Shown: piece after piece, positions 41,236 through 50,128 of the stretch
Layout of the letters: every line of letters begins with the position of its first letter
Numbering within the stretch: the first letter of the stretch is position 1
Assembly: GCF_032814565.1 (NCBI RefSeq)
Contig: NZ_CP136521.1
Location: 558,001-622,000, forward strand
Reading direction: 5' to 3'
Origin: Hwangdonia lutea
Lineage (GTDB): Bacteria; Bacteroidota; Bacteroidia; Flavobacteriales; Flavobacteriaceae
DNA length: 64,000 bases
The notes under the pieces: generated by a model
Database searches by the model: none
What the model was told of the DNA's origin: nothing
The model's input: only the letters and a program-made list of their open reading frames with translations
Translations under genes and position numbers: made by a program

Positions 41236-43254
41236 TTAATCGTTTTGTAATAACATGATTAGGTGGGCGGCACTCCAACTAAAATTTTGGGCATTTAAGC
41301 CTTCTCCCGTTAATGGGTGATAATTTTCGCGAATGGATTGTCCTTTTCCTAAAATGCCTTCAGCACCTTTAATAATTTGAATTGTAGCTTGGTCTGCCTC
41401 GGCATGAAACCCATAATTTCGCAAACCCTTTACACCAAAATAAGCCTGATCCAACCAATTCGGGCCTCGCCAATAACCTTCTAATGGGTCGAATCTTTCA
41501 TGGTCTGCACTCATGGTTTGAAAAGGTACTTTTGTATAAAATTTTTCAGGATTCATCATTTTGTTTTTTACGGCATTGGCTTGTTCTTGTGTTGCGGCGT
41601 TTGCCCAAAGGGCGGTCCAACCTTCGCTACCTTCACCTTTAATAAAAGTGGTGCCTTCTAAATTCGTATCGTAAAACCAACCGTCTTCTTTATCATAAAA
41701 TTGTTGTTGGATTTTGTCTTTTAAAAGTTTGGCTTCTTCTTTATATTTTTTAGTGTCATCTAAATTATGTATCACTTTAGCCAATTGGCTTAAATATAGT
41801 TTTTCAGCATACAAATATGCGTTTAAATCGACACTTTCTTGGTTTAGGGAATAAGCGCCTTCGCTATTTTTTAGAATTTTAGCATCATCGAAACGAATGG
41901 CATTGTCCATACCGCTTTCCCATTTGGCGGCAATTAAAGTACCATCTGTTGAGCCGTATTCACACAATCCATCTTGGTCGTGATCGCGTTTATTGTACCA
42001 CCAATTGTGATACAGTTTTAACTTTGGATAAAATGCTTTTACGAATCCAATGTCCTTGTCTTTTTCATAAATTTTAGCAACTGCCCATGCCGCTAGTGGC
42101 GGTTTTGTGTCGCGATAATTATGCGCTTCTATTGTGGTGTCGCGAAAAATACAGTCCACAATAAAGCCATCTTCCTTCTGAAAATCGAACATCGCCCACA
42201 TTTGGTTTTTTGCGACCTCGTTATTATAATACGACAAACCAACGGCGTGTTTCCACGAATCCCATGCCCAAAAGCCATTAAACCATTTGTAATGATAACT
42301 GGGAAATAAGCCTTCGTGCTTAATTTCACCAGCAGGAATGCGCCAATTGTTTTGTAAAGTTAAATGGGCTTTGGCTAAAACCTCGCCATATTTATCAGCT
42401 TCAAATTGCGGTTTTCTATTTTCAATAATAGATTTTAGCTGCTTGTTTTTTTCTTGTTTTCGAGCATTTAAAACGGAGTCGAAATTGATGTTTTGAATTT
42501 GTTTTTTTTCTTCTTCCCAAGAATATTCAGGAAAAATAAAGGTGTGCGAAACTACAATTTCTTTGGTTTCGTTGGGTTTTAAATCTAAACTTACATTGGC
42601 TTTATATTCTAAGCTGTCAATCAACTGAACGCGCAGATTCTTTGGAAAAGTTAAATATCCTTTAGCATTGGTTTTTGTTGAGATAATGTTAATCGTATTA
42701 TCATTTTGCGATAAAGAAATTCCAGAAATCAATATGGGTGAATGTCCCCATAAAAGTTCTAAATCGATATTTTTATCGCCTATATTCTTAATTTTGGTTT
42801 GCAATAAAGCAGTATGTCCGTTTTTAAAAACCAATTTTTCACTAACCTCAATTTTATCGCCAGAATAATTATTTTCTAAATGACTAGAATAGCTATACCC
42901 TTCTCCATTCTTTAACGATTCAAAGTTATTATCAACTTTAATCATAGCATTCATAAGTGATGTACTCAACCAAACCCCATTTTGTTGTGTCATTAAAAAA
43001 GGCCCTGAAAACCCGATAGACTCATTCGGTTCTTTATGAAACCCATATGCAAACCAAGCACCTTGATCTGAAAACATTAAACCAGATTTATCTACCGAGT
43101 CTTTTGGCGTTATGCGATAATCTAAAATATTTTTACTAAAGTTTAAAAAGCTATCACTTATGTTGGTTTTTTTTTGTTTTTTGGCATTGTTACAACCAAA
43201 ATTTAATAGCAATAGCAAAACACTTATATATTTAACCACTTTATTTAAATGCAT
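41236..43254 (-). CDS. GH63-like alpha-glucosidase lipoprotein
   Basis: A 672-residue lipoprotein, lipobox LLNFGC (about Cys21) followed by NNAKK. The catalytic part is an (alpha/alpha)6 barrel of clan GH-G (GH63/GH37 type). Signatures recall E. coli YgjK: FWAWDSWKHAVGL, WESGMDNAIRFDD with probable general acid Asp450, GYWRGPNWLDQAYFGV, and ENYHPLTGEGL with probable base Glu643. The N-terminal 250 residues form the beta-sandwich usual in GH63. YgjK acts on alpha-glucosides, including glucose linked to galactose; here the exact linkage is unknown. First gene of the operon with the kinase-lyase fusion and GH2; its promoter region carries the 18-bp element shared with the SusC gene of this locus. 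Trehalase (GH37) is the main alternative. Confidence 0.82.
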   Translation of the reverse strand: MHLNKVVKYISVLLLLLNFGCNNAKKQKKTNISDSFLNFSKNILDYRITPKDSVDKSGLMFSDQGAWFAYGFHKEPNESIGFSGPFLMTQQNGVWLSTSLMNAMIKVDNNFESLKNGEGYSYSSHLENNYSGDKIEVSEKLVFKNGHTALLQTKIKNIGDKNIDLELLWGHSPILISGISLSQNDNTINIISTKTNAKGYLTFPKNLRVQLIDSLEYKANVSLDLKPNETKEIVVSHTFIFPEYSWEEEKKQIQNINFDSVLNARKQEKNKQLKSIIENRKPQFEADKYGEVLAKAHLTLQNNWRIPAGEIKHEGLFPSYHYKWFNGFWAWDSWKHAVGLSYYNNEVAKNQMWAMFDFQKEDGFIVDCIFRDTTIEAHNYRDTKPPLAAWAVAKIYEKDKDIGFVKAFYPKLKLYHNWWYNKRDHDQDGLCEYGSTDGTLIAAKWESGMDNAIRFDDAKILKNSEGAYSLNQESVDLNAYLYAEKLYLSQLAKVIHNLDDTKKYKEEAKLLKDKIQQQFYDKEDGWFYDTNLEGTTFIKGEGSEGWTALWANAATQEQANAVKNKMMNPEKFYTKVPFQTMSADHERFDPLEGYWRGPNWLDQAYFGVKGLRNYGFHAEADQATIQIIKGAEGILGKGQSIRENYHPLTGEGLNAQNFSWSAAHLIMLLQND

Positions 43255-43310
43255 TTTAATGTAGATGTTGCTTGTTAAAAATTATCACTTTTATTGAAAA
43301 TCGAAACACA

Positions 43311-43365
43311 ACAAATTTCGATTATTTTTATTAAATAATTGAAAAATCACCTTTACTTGACCTTT
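43311..43365 (-). promoter_or_regulatory. Operator and promoter-like site of the GH63-kinase/lyase-GH2 operon
   Basis: On the minus strand AAAGGTCAAGTAAAGGTG (43365 to 43348) is an 18-base sequence found again upstream of SusC at 45287. It contains a direct repeat AAAGGT-N5-AAAGGT spaced by one helical turn. Downstream come TTTTTC and, 28 bases after the operator, GAAATTTG (43318 to 43311), a 7-of-8 match to the -7 form TAnnTTTG. The layout copies that of the SusC promoter to within one base. Confidence 0.65.
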
Positions 43366-43462
43366 CATTTTGATTTTTTTGAAAACTTTATTCATTAATA
43401 ATATCGATATTTGTAAACCACGTATCTGCCAATCCTAAATATGCATTTATAAATATCGACCC

Positions 43463-45157
43463 ATGAAAAAATTGATAAACCCCATCCTTTTTATACTCGT
43501 AATTATAAATTTTTCCGTGCAATCCCAAACCAATATTTGGGATGAAAATCCAAGCGATTCTCAAATAGAATTGGATAGTTTATTAACCATTTTACCTTTT
43601 TCAACCGGTCAAGATAAAATGCCTTTATTAAATAGAGTTGCAGAAATTTACTGGTCTATAAATCCCAACAAAACTATAGATTATGCGAATGAAGCTCTGC
43701 AATTATCTAGAGATTATAACGATAAAAAGCAGGAAGGATTGGCACTTATTAACCTTTGCCAAGGCTATCTGTTTAATGATTTTTACGACAAAGCTTTGCA
43801 ACTGGGATTGCAATCATTGGAAATTAGAAAAGACCTTAAAAACGATTACGATTTGGCCTTCACACTGCGTACCCTTGGCTGGTTGTATTTCGATATTGGG
43901 TACTTTGATAAAGCGCTCGAATATCACAACGAAACTTTAAAAATACACGAAAAAATAGGTGACAAACAGCGCATTGCTTATAGCTACAACAGTATTGGAT
44001 TAATTCATGAACGCAAAGGAAATTGCCATTTGGCGCTGACTTTTTTCGAGAAATCTTTGGATTTAAAAAAAGCGTTTAACAATAAAGATAGGATTGCCGA
44101 AACCATGAAAAATATGGGTGTTTGCTATCGAAAAATCAACAAGCTTGATTATGCCAAAGATTTTTTAGAGTCTGCCTTGGAAATCACCAATCAAATTAAA
44201 GACGACCAAAACAAAGTCCATATTCTAAACGAACTTGCTATTGTAAATTTAAAGCTCGAAAATTTAGATAAATGCTACGCTCTTTTAAAAGAGTCGAGAT
44301 TAATTATTGAAAACATAATTGACAACAAGGAGTTCATTTTGGAAAACGACAGGGTTATGTCTGAATATTATTTAGCAAGACAAAACTACAAAGAGGCGTT
44401 TAATTACTATAAAAAATATGCCGAAGGAAGCTCTGAAATTTTCTCAAGTAATAAAAGTGAGAAATTAGCGGAAATGAGAATTCTTTTCGAAGATGAACGA
44501 AGAGCTTCAGAGATTAAATTATTAGAAAAACAAAGAGACTTAGAAGCCCAAAAAAGAAAGGCAATATTAATAGGTTCTATTTTATCGGTAATCATTGCAA
44601 TTCTTGTTATCGCATCACTTTACAACAATATAAAAAAGAAAAAAGCGATTTACCTTCAAAACCATAAACTATCAAAAGAAAAGCTTAGAACACAGTCTTT
44701 AATACGCGAAAACCTGGAGCATAAATTGGAATTCCGTATGAAAGAGCTCACCAATTTAGCCTTATTCATATCTCAAAGAACATCCATATACAAAGACCTT
44801 ACAAAGTCTTTTAAAAGTTTAGATTTTACCGATATAAATCAATTGAAAAAAGACATTAATAAGCTTATAAAAGAATATACGTTTAAGTTTGATTTTAATG
44901 AAGATATACAAAGATTCCATACTAATGTAGAAACTTTGCAAAGTGATTTTCTTTTTAGAATTAAAAAAAAATACCCGCACTTAACCACAAAAGATGTTCA
45001 GCTAGCCGTACAAGTTAAGCTTAAATTAAGCTCAAAAGAAATAGCTAACATCAATAACATTTCTCTAAACTCTGTAGAAATAGGAAGGCACAGATTAAGA
45101 AAAAAACTAGGGTTGGAAAAAAAAGACAATCTAGTCGATTTTCTAGAAAGCATTTAA
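43463..45157 (+). CDS. Membrane-spanning TPR regulator with LuxR-type HTH
   Basis: A 564-residue protein. Residues 1-22 are a signal or anchor segment; about 50-345 carry six to seven TPR motifs (for example AYSYNSIGLIHERKGNCHLA, then ALTFFEKSL), probably periplasmic; a membrane helix follows (about 372-394, AILIGSILSVIIAILVIASLY), then a cytoplasmic coiled coil and a C-terminal LuxR-like helix-turn-helix (about 498-560, LTTKDVQLAVQVKLKLSSKE ... VEIGRHRLRKKLGLEKKD). There is no receiver or kinase domain, so it is a one-component transmembrane regulator, comparable in layout to SusR-like activators. It sits between the two divergent halves of the locus, both of which carry the same 18-bp site, so it is the likely activator of both. 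Confidence 0.85.
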   Translation: MKKLINPILFILVIINFSVQSQTNIWDENPSDSQIELDSLLTILPFSTGQDKMPLLNRVAEIYWSINPNKTIDYANEALQLSRDYNDKKQEGLALINLCQGYLFNDFYDKALQLGLQSLEIRKDLKNDYDLAFTLRTLGWLYFDIGYFDKALEYHNETLKIHEKIGDKQRIAYSYNSIGLIHERKGNCHLALTFFEKSLDLKKAFNNKDRIAETMKNMGVCYRKINKLDYAKDFLESALEITNQIKDDQNKVHILNELAIVNLKLENLDKCYALLKESRLIIENIIDNKEFILENDRVMSEYYLARQNYKEAFNYYKKYAEGSSEIFSSNKSEKLAEMRILFEDERRASEIKLLEKQRDLEAQKRKAILIGSILSVIIAILVIASLYNNIKKKKAIYLQNHKLSKEKLRTQSLIRENLEHKLEFRMKELTNLALFISQRTSIYKDLTKSFKSLDFTDINQLKKDINKLIKEYTFKFDFNEDIQRFHTNVETLQSDFLFRIKKKYPHLTTKDVQLAVQVKLKLSSKEIANINNISLNSVEIGRHRLRKKLGLEKKDNLVDFLESI

Positions 45158-45286
45158 TGCCCCCAAAGTCATTTTCCATTTTATCCTTAACATTTTTTAG
45201 TGCCAAACAAAGCACTTTTCCTTTTTCCATCTACTTATAGGCTCTTCACATGAATCACGCTTTAACAAAGGTTTTTAACACATTGT

Positions 45287-45341
45287 AAAGGTCAAGTAAA
45301 GGTGGTTTTTGAGGTTTTATTTGAAAATATCACAATATTTG
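45287..45341 (+). promoter_or_regulatory. Operator and promoter-like site of the second SusC gene
   Basis: AAAGGTCAAGTAAAGGTG (45287-45304) is identical to the site before the GH63-like gene. Three bases later come TTTG (45308-45311, -33-like) and, after 22 bases, AATATTTG (45334-45341), a 7-of-8 match to TAnnTTTG. The operator centre would be near -50, a usual place for a class II-type activator. A further AAAGGT half site lies at 45267-45272. Confidence 0.65.
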
Positions 45342-45406
45342 AGACTACATAAACTCGTGCATAGGCATTCATGCGGAGTTCTGACTAACAAATAAACTAA
45401 TCTAGT

Positions 45407-48400
45407 ATGAAAAAAAAACAATCAAAAAACAAAAACCATGCTTTAAGTAGAATGTTTTTATTGCTTTTTGCGTTTACGGCGTTTGGCTTTACTACAAAAG
45501 CTTTTGCGCAAAGCATTGAGGTAAACGGAACCATTACCGACGGCGCAGGAATACCACTTCCTGGAGCAACGGTTACGCTTAAAAGCGACCAAAGTATCGG
45601 GACACAATCCGATTTTGAAGGCAACTATTCAATTGAAGTGCCAAACAAACAAACCGTATTGGTTTACAGCTTTTTAGGGTTTTTAACCAAAGAAATTACT
45701 GTGGGCAACCAAACCACTATTAACGTTTCGTTAGAAGAAAGTGCAGAAAGTTTAGACGAAGTCGTTTTGGTAGGCTTCGGTACTCAAAAACGTGAAGAAG
45801 TAACCGCTGCCATCACATCTGTTAATGTCGCTGAGATTCAAAAAATACCAACTGCCAATGTAGCAACCTCGTTGCAAGGTCAAGCTGCAGGCGTTAACGT
45901 GTCTACGGCTTCCGGTGCACCGGGAAGTAATCCTGTAATACGCATTAGGGGTTTGGGAACTATTGGTAATAACAATCCTTTATTTGTTATTGACGGGATA
46001 CCGGGAGATTTATCATATATCAATCCTGCAGATATTGCTAATATCAGTGTGTTAAAAGATGCATCAGCAGCCACTATTTATGGCTCAAGGGCCTCAAATG
46101 GTGTTGTAATTATCACTACAAAAAGAGGACAAACGGGAGAACCTAAAGTAACCATTAACTCTTATATAAGTACACATTCTGTAAGCGACAATGTTAGTGT
46201 GGCTAATAAAAGCCAGCACGATCAAATTAAATTGGAAGCTTATAATAATGTGGGTGTTACGCCAGCACCTTACTTAACAAATGGTGCACAATATGCCGAT
46301 TCGGATTGGGTTGGTGAATATATTGGTAATGCTTTTGAACAAAAACATGATATTGGAATTTCTGGTGGAACGGAAAAAATGAACTACAACTTTTCTGCGG
46401 GTTATTTTGATAATTCCGGAACGGTTATAAACACCGGTTTCGACAGATTGAATACGCGTCTTAATATGGATTTTAAACTCTTAAATGATAGGTTGAAAGT
46501 GTCTCCAGGTTTAAGTTATACCAGAGAAAACACGCGCGGTATTTTTGAACCCATTGGAGGTGGAAATGCTAGCTTTTCTCCCTTTTTAGATATTTATTCG
46601 CAATTACCACACAAAGCTATTTATGATGCGAATTCTTTAAACGGTTTTGCTACTCCTGCCAGCGGATTGGGTTCTGGCAACCCCATAGGCGAAGGCAGTA
46701 TTACCGACAGAGCGGAACAAGATGATTACATGCAATTTAATATTTCTGCTACTTTAGAAATTATTGAAGGCTTAAATTATCAATTTCAATACGGTGCAAA
46801 TGTTGAGAATACGCATTTTTCGTTTTTCTTGCCTACCTATAATTTCGGGCCACAGTCAACCAATGACAATCCATTATTGGATGAATCACGGTCGAGAACA
46901 AACGCGTGGACTTTAAACAACACCTTAAATTATCGTAAAAAATTTGGTAATCACGATGTGGATGTCCTATTAGGTGTATCCAGAGAAAAAAGCCATTTTA
47001 GATCGGTTGGTGGCTCAAACAACACCTTGGCTTCAGACCAATTACAGGCTTTGAGCGCCGGTATTGGCGATGAATCTGCCTATGGTTTTAATTCAACAAA
47101 TACATTGCAATCTTATTTTGGGCGTATCAATTACGATTTCGGTAAAAAATACTATTTGCAAACCAGTATAAGGCGCGACGGGTCATCACGATTTGGACCA
47201 GATAATAAATATGGAACCTTTTACTCATTGTCATTAGGTTGGGCACTGCATAATGAAGATTTTTTCGAATCCGATTTATTCAGCCAAGTAAAACCTAGAT
47301 TTAGCTATGGTACTTTAGGAAATCAACTTATTGGCGAGCATTTGTTTTTAGCGCGAATAGGTTCTGGTGGACAGCAATTAAACTATCCTTTTGGCGAAGG
47401 TGTGAGTCAAAATGTATTGGTTGGCGCTATTGCTAATTCGTTACCTACTCCAGATATTCAATGGGAAGAAACAGCAACTACAAATATTGGTGTTGATTTA
47501 GGACTTTTAAATAATAGTATTAAAGCCACTTTCGATTATTTTATTTCTAAAACAAGCGATATGCTCGTGTCTGTGCCAATTCCAGCCTCGTCGGGAATAA
47601 CATCATTTCCTTTAACAAACGGCGGAAATTTAGAAAACAAAGGTTGGGGCTTATCGCTTACTTATAACAGCGATTCTGACAAAGATTTCACTTTTGATGT
47701 TTCAGCAAATATAAGCAGCTCAAAAAATAAAGTAACTAAATTGGGTGTGGCCAATGAGTCTTTTACAGATGGCTTTATTGAGTTTAACAACTTCCCAACC
47801 ACAAGAACTGAAGTTGGCGGCGAAATAGGAAGATTCTATTTATTTGAAGCCGATGGTATTTTTCAAACTCAAGCCGAAATTGATGCCCATGGTGTGCAGC
47901 CTGATGCCGTTCCCGGCGATTTAAGATTTACAGACATAAGTGGAAATGGCACTTTAGGCGATGAAGACAAACGATATATGGGAAGCGGGCTTCCAGATTT
48001 TGAATACGGATTAAATTTTAATGCCAGATATAAAAACTTTGATGCGAGCCTATTTTTTCAAGGAACGCAGGGCAACAAAATTTATAACGGTGTAAAAATG
48101 TGGTTGTACAGAACCGACAGAAACAATATGTCATCAGATTTATTGAATGCTTGGACACCTCAAAACACAGGAAGCGGCATCCCGAGAAATGCATTTGGCG
48201 ACCCCAACAATAATATTCGCCCATCGAGTTATTTCTTGGAAGATGGTTCTTATCTTAGATTGAAAAACATTCAAATTGGTTACACTTTTAAAGAATCGGT
48301 AACCTCTAAACTAGCCATATCAAACGCTAGAATTTATGTAACAGCCAATAATTTGTTCACCATTACAGATTATTCGGGCTTCGACCCAGGACTTGCAAAT

Positions 48401-48484
48401 GGAGGCACATTTACAAGAGGTGTAGACAGAGGTTTTTACCCTTTAACAAAGTCGTTTATTTTAGGCGTAAATCTTTCACTATAA
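45407..48484 (+). CDS. susC: SusC/RagA-type TonB-dependent outer-membrane transporter
   Basis: A 1025-residue protein. Signal peptide 1-35 (positively charged start, FTAFGFTTKAFAQ). Carboxypeptidase-D-like domain about 37-120 (NGTITDGAGIPLPGATVTLK), plug with LDEVVLVGFGTQKREEVTAA and KDASAATIYGSRASNGVVII, then the beta-barrel ending in SFILGVNLSL. It should import the glycan or glycopeptide fragment served by this locus. The 249 bp upstream carry the shared operator and a promoter-like site. It is followed by SusD after 16 bp. Confidence 0.96.
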   Translation: MKKKQSKNKNHALSRMFLLLFAFTAFGFTTKAFAQSIEVNGTITDGAGIPLPGATVTLKSDQSIGTQSDFEGNYSIEVPNKQTVLVYSFLGFLTKEITVGNQTTINVSLEESAESLDEVVLVGFGTQKREEVTAAITSVNVAEIQKIPTANVATSLQGQAAGVNVSTASGAPGSNPVIRIRGLGTIGNNNPLFVIDGIPGDLSYINPADIANISVLKDASAATIYGSRASNGVVIITTKRGQTGEPKVTINSYISTHSVSDNVSVANKSQHDQIKLEAYNNVGVTPAPYLTNGAQYADSDWVGEYIGNAFEQKHDIGISGGTEKMNYNFSAGYFDNSGTVINTGFDRLNTRLNMDFKLLNDRLKVSPGLSYTRENTRGIFEPIGGGNASFSPFLDIYSQLPHKAIYDANSLNGFATPASGLGSGNPIGEGSITDRAEQDDYMQFNISATLEIIEGLNYQFQYGANVENTHFSFFLPTYNFGPQSTNDNPLLDESRSRTNAWTLNNTLNYRKKFGNHDVDVLLGVSREKSHFRSVGGSNNTLASDQLQALSAGIGDESAYGFNSTNTLQSYFGRINYDFGKKYYLQTSIRRDGSSRFGPDNKYGTFYSLSLGWALHNEDFFESDLFSQVKPRFSYGTLGNQLIGEHLFLARIGSGGQQLNYPFGEGVSQNVLVGAIANSLPTPDIQWEETATTNIGVDLGLLNNSIKATFDYFISKTSDMLVSVPIPASSGITSFPLTNGGNLENKGWGLSLTYNSDSDKDFTFDVSANISSSKNKVTKLGVANESFTDGFIEFNNFPTTRTEVGGEIGRFYLFEADGIFQTQAEIDAHGVQPDAVPGDLRFTDISGNGTLGDEDKRYMGSGLPDFEYGLNFNARYKNFDASLFFQGTQGNKIYNGVKMWLYRTDRNNMSSDLLNAWTPQNTGSGIPRNAFGDPNNNIRPSSYFLEDGSYLRLKNIQIGYTFKESVTSKLAISNARIYVTANNLFTITDYSGFDPGLANGGTFTRGVDRGFYPLTKSFILGVNLSL

Positions 48485-48500
48485 ATTAAAAAAAAGAACA

Positions 48501-50021
48501 ATGAAAAATTTAAAATATATAATTATAACAATATGCTTTGTCGGTTTTTTAAATTCATGTAGCGATGATTTTATTAATGTTGACAACAAAGAAGTATTAA
48601 CTGAAGAAAGTTTTTGGCAAACCGAAGACCATGCTATGCAAGCTCTAACGGCTGCTTATGGCGCCATGCAAAGTGCGAGCGGAAGTAAATGGGCCTTTTT
48701 TGAGGAAATCTACACCTCTTTGGCATACAGAGCAGACGATGTTACCAATAATACCGCCGAAACCTACGGGCGTTCTTTGGCAAGTTTTTCTAACACAACC
48801 GAAGAAAGCGGCCCATACAATGTGTGGCAAGCTAGTTATGCGGGCATTGGTCGCGCCAATCAAATATTACAACAAGTTCCTGACATGGAAGCGCTTTCTG
48901 CAGATACCAAAAAAGGACTTATTGCTGAGGCTAAATTTTTAAGAGCTTACTACTATTTTTGGCTGGTAACGGGTTTTGAAAACGTACCGCTTGTTACCAC
49001 ATTTAGTGGCGAATTGGAAAATTTATTTCCAAGTCAAGCAGCACCTTCCGAAGTATGGGCGCAAATAGAAACCGATTTAGGTGAAGCCGAAGCTGATTTA
49101 CCAACAAGTTATCCTTCAGAATGGAAAGGTAGAGCCACACAGGGGGCTGCAAAAGCGCTTTTAGGTAAAGTCTATTTGTTTCAGGAAAAATGGGGGCAAG
49201 CTGAAACTAAATTACAAGAAGTTACGGGCATGGGCTATGCATTATTGCCAAATTATGCCGATAATTTTAACGGATTAGCCGAAAACGGCAGTGAAAGTAT
49301 TTTCGAAATCCAGTTTTCTGGAGACCGTTCAAATGGGAATGACGAGCGCCAAGTTTTAAACTTTCAGGTATCGCCTTATGCCTTTGGTGGTTGGGAATTG
49401 TTTTATCCATCCCAATGGTTGGTTGACGAAATGAAAACAGATGTAAACGCTGGTGGCGATATTAGTAACAGGGTTTACGAAAGTATTTTCTTTGATGATC
49501 CAAACTCTGAAATGTACAGTAGAGATTCCGGGCAAAATGAGACTTATGCCAGTGTTGCGGCTGATTTAAACCATCCTAAATACTTTAAAAAATACGCCTT
49601 TAATGCCGATGAGAATTTCTATAACGGTACAAATATCTCGGTAATCCGATATGCCGATGTGTTACTAATGTATGCCGAAGCCCTAAATGAAAATGACAAA
49701 ACAGCATTAGCCATCGATCAGGTTAACATGGTAAGACAACGTGGTGGGGCTATAGATTTGGGCGTAATGACAAAGGATGAGTTACGTATGCAAATCCGCC
49801 ATCATGAACGTCCTGTGGAACTTGCTATGGAATTTGGCATACGTTGGTTCGATTTGTACCGATGGCAACGTGGTAATACGGCAACAGAATCCATTAAAAC
49901 CACTTTGGAAAATCATAACAAACCCTTTGCAGAGAATTTTCAAGACAAACACATTGTGTTCCCTATTCCCTTGCAAGAAATAAATATAAACACCAATCTG
50001 AACCCAAATCCAGGGTGGTAA
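48501..50021 (+). CDS. susD: SusD/RagB-type substrate-binding lipoprotein
   Basis: A 506-residue lipoprotein, lipobox FLNSC (Cys20) followed by SDDFINVD, an acidic surface-export-like start. SusD signatures are present: the N-terminal LTEESFWQTEDHAMQAL, TPR helices with GIGRANQILQQV and EAKFLRAYYYFWLVTGF, and the C-terminal MQIRHHERPVELAMEFGIRW, then FDLYRWQRG and PLQEININTNLNPNPGW. It is the normal length for smaller SusD proteins. It caps the SusC porin encoded just upstream and selects the substrate. A strong terminator-like hairpin follows, 46 bp after its stop. Confidence 0.95.
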   Translation: MKNLKYIIITICFVGFLNSCSDDFINVDNKEVLTEESFWQTEDHAMQALTAAYGAMQSASGSKWAFFEEIYTSLAYRADDVTNNTAETYGRSLASFSNTTEESGPYNVWQASYAGIGRANQILQQVPDMEALSADTKKGLIAEAKFLRAYYYFWLVTGFENVPLVTTFSGELENLFPSQAAPSEVWAQIETDLGEAEADLPTSYPSEWKGRATQGAAKALLGKVYLFQEKWGQAETKLQEVTGMGYALLPNYADNFNGLAENGSESIFEIQFSGDRSNGNDERQVLNFQVSPYAFGGWELFYPSQWLVDEMKTDVNAGGDISNRVYESIFFDDPNSEMYSRDSGQNETYASVAADLNHPKYFKKYAFNADENFYNGTNISVIRYADVLLMYAEALNENDKTALAIDQVNMVRQRGGAIDLGVMTKDELRMQIRHHERPVELAMEFGIRWFDLYRWQRGNTATESIKTTLENHNKPFAENFQDKHIVFPIPLQEININTNLNPNPGW

Positions 50022-50066
50022 AATTTAAGAAAAAGAGTTAGTTGTAGATTAGTTTCTTAATTGGAT

Positions 50067-50107
50067 ACACCTAGGAATAAACTTATTTCTAGGTGTTTCT
50101 TATTTTT
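50067..50107 (+). terminator. Hairpin terminator between SusD and the FG-GAP/UnbV gene
   Basis: ACACCTAGGAATA (50067-50079) pairs with TATTTCTAGGTGT (50084-50096) with one mismatch, a 4-base loop and a T-rich tail (TTTCTTATTTTT). It probably ends most SusCD transcripts; some read-through would supply the next gene. The hairpin covers the ATG at 50093, so that upstream start is unlikely. Confidence 0.75.
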
Positions 50108-50128
50108 ACATTTATCAAATTCATTTTA

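Noticed and set aside
50093-50128. Upstream ATG at 50093 as start of the FG-GAP/UnbV gene
   Set aside because: It is inside the right arm of a terminator hairpin, and the ATG at 50129 gives a standard lipoprotein signal peptide.
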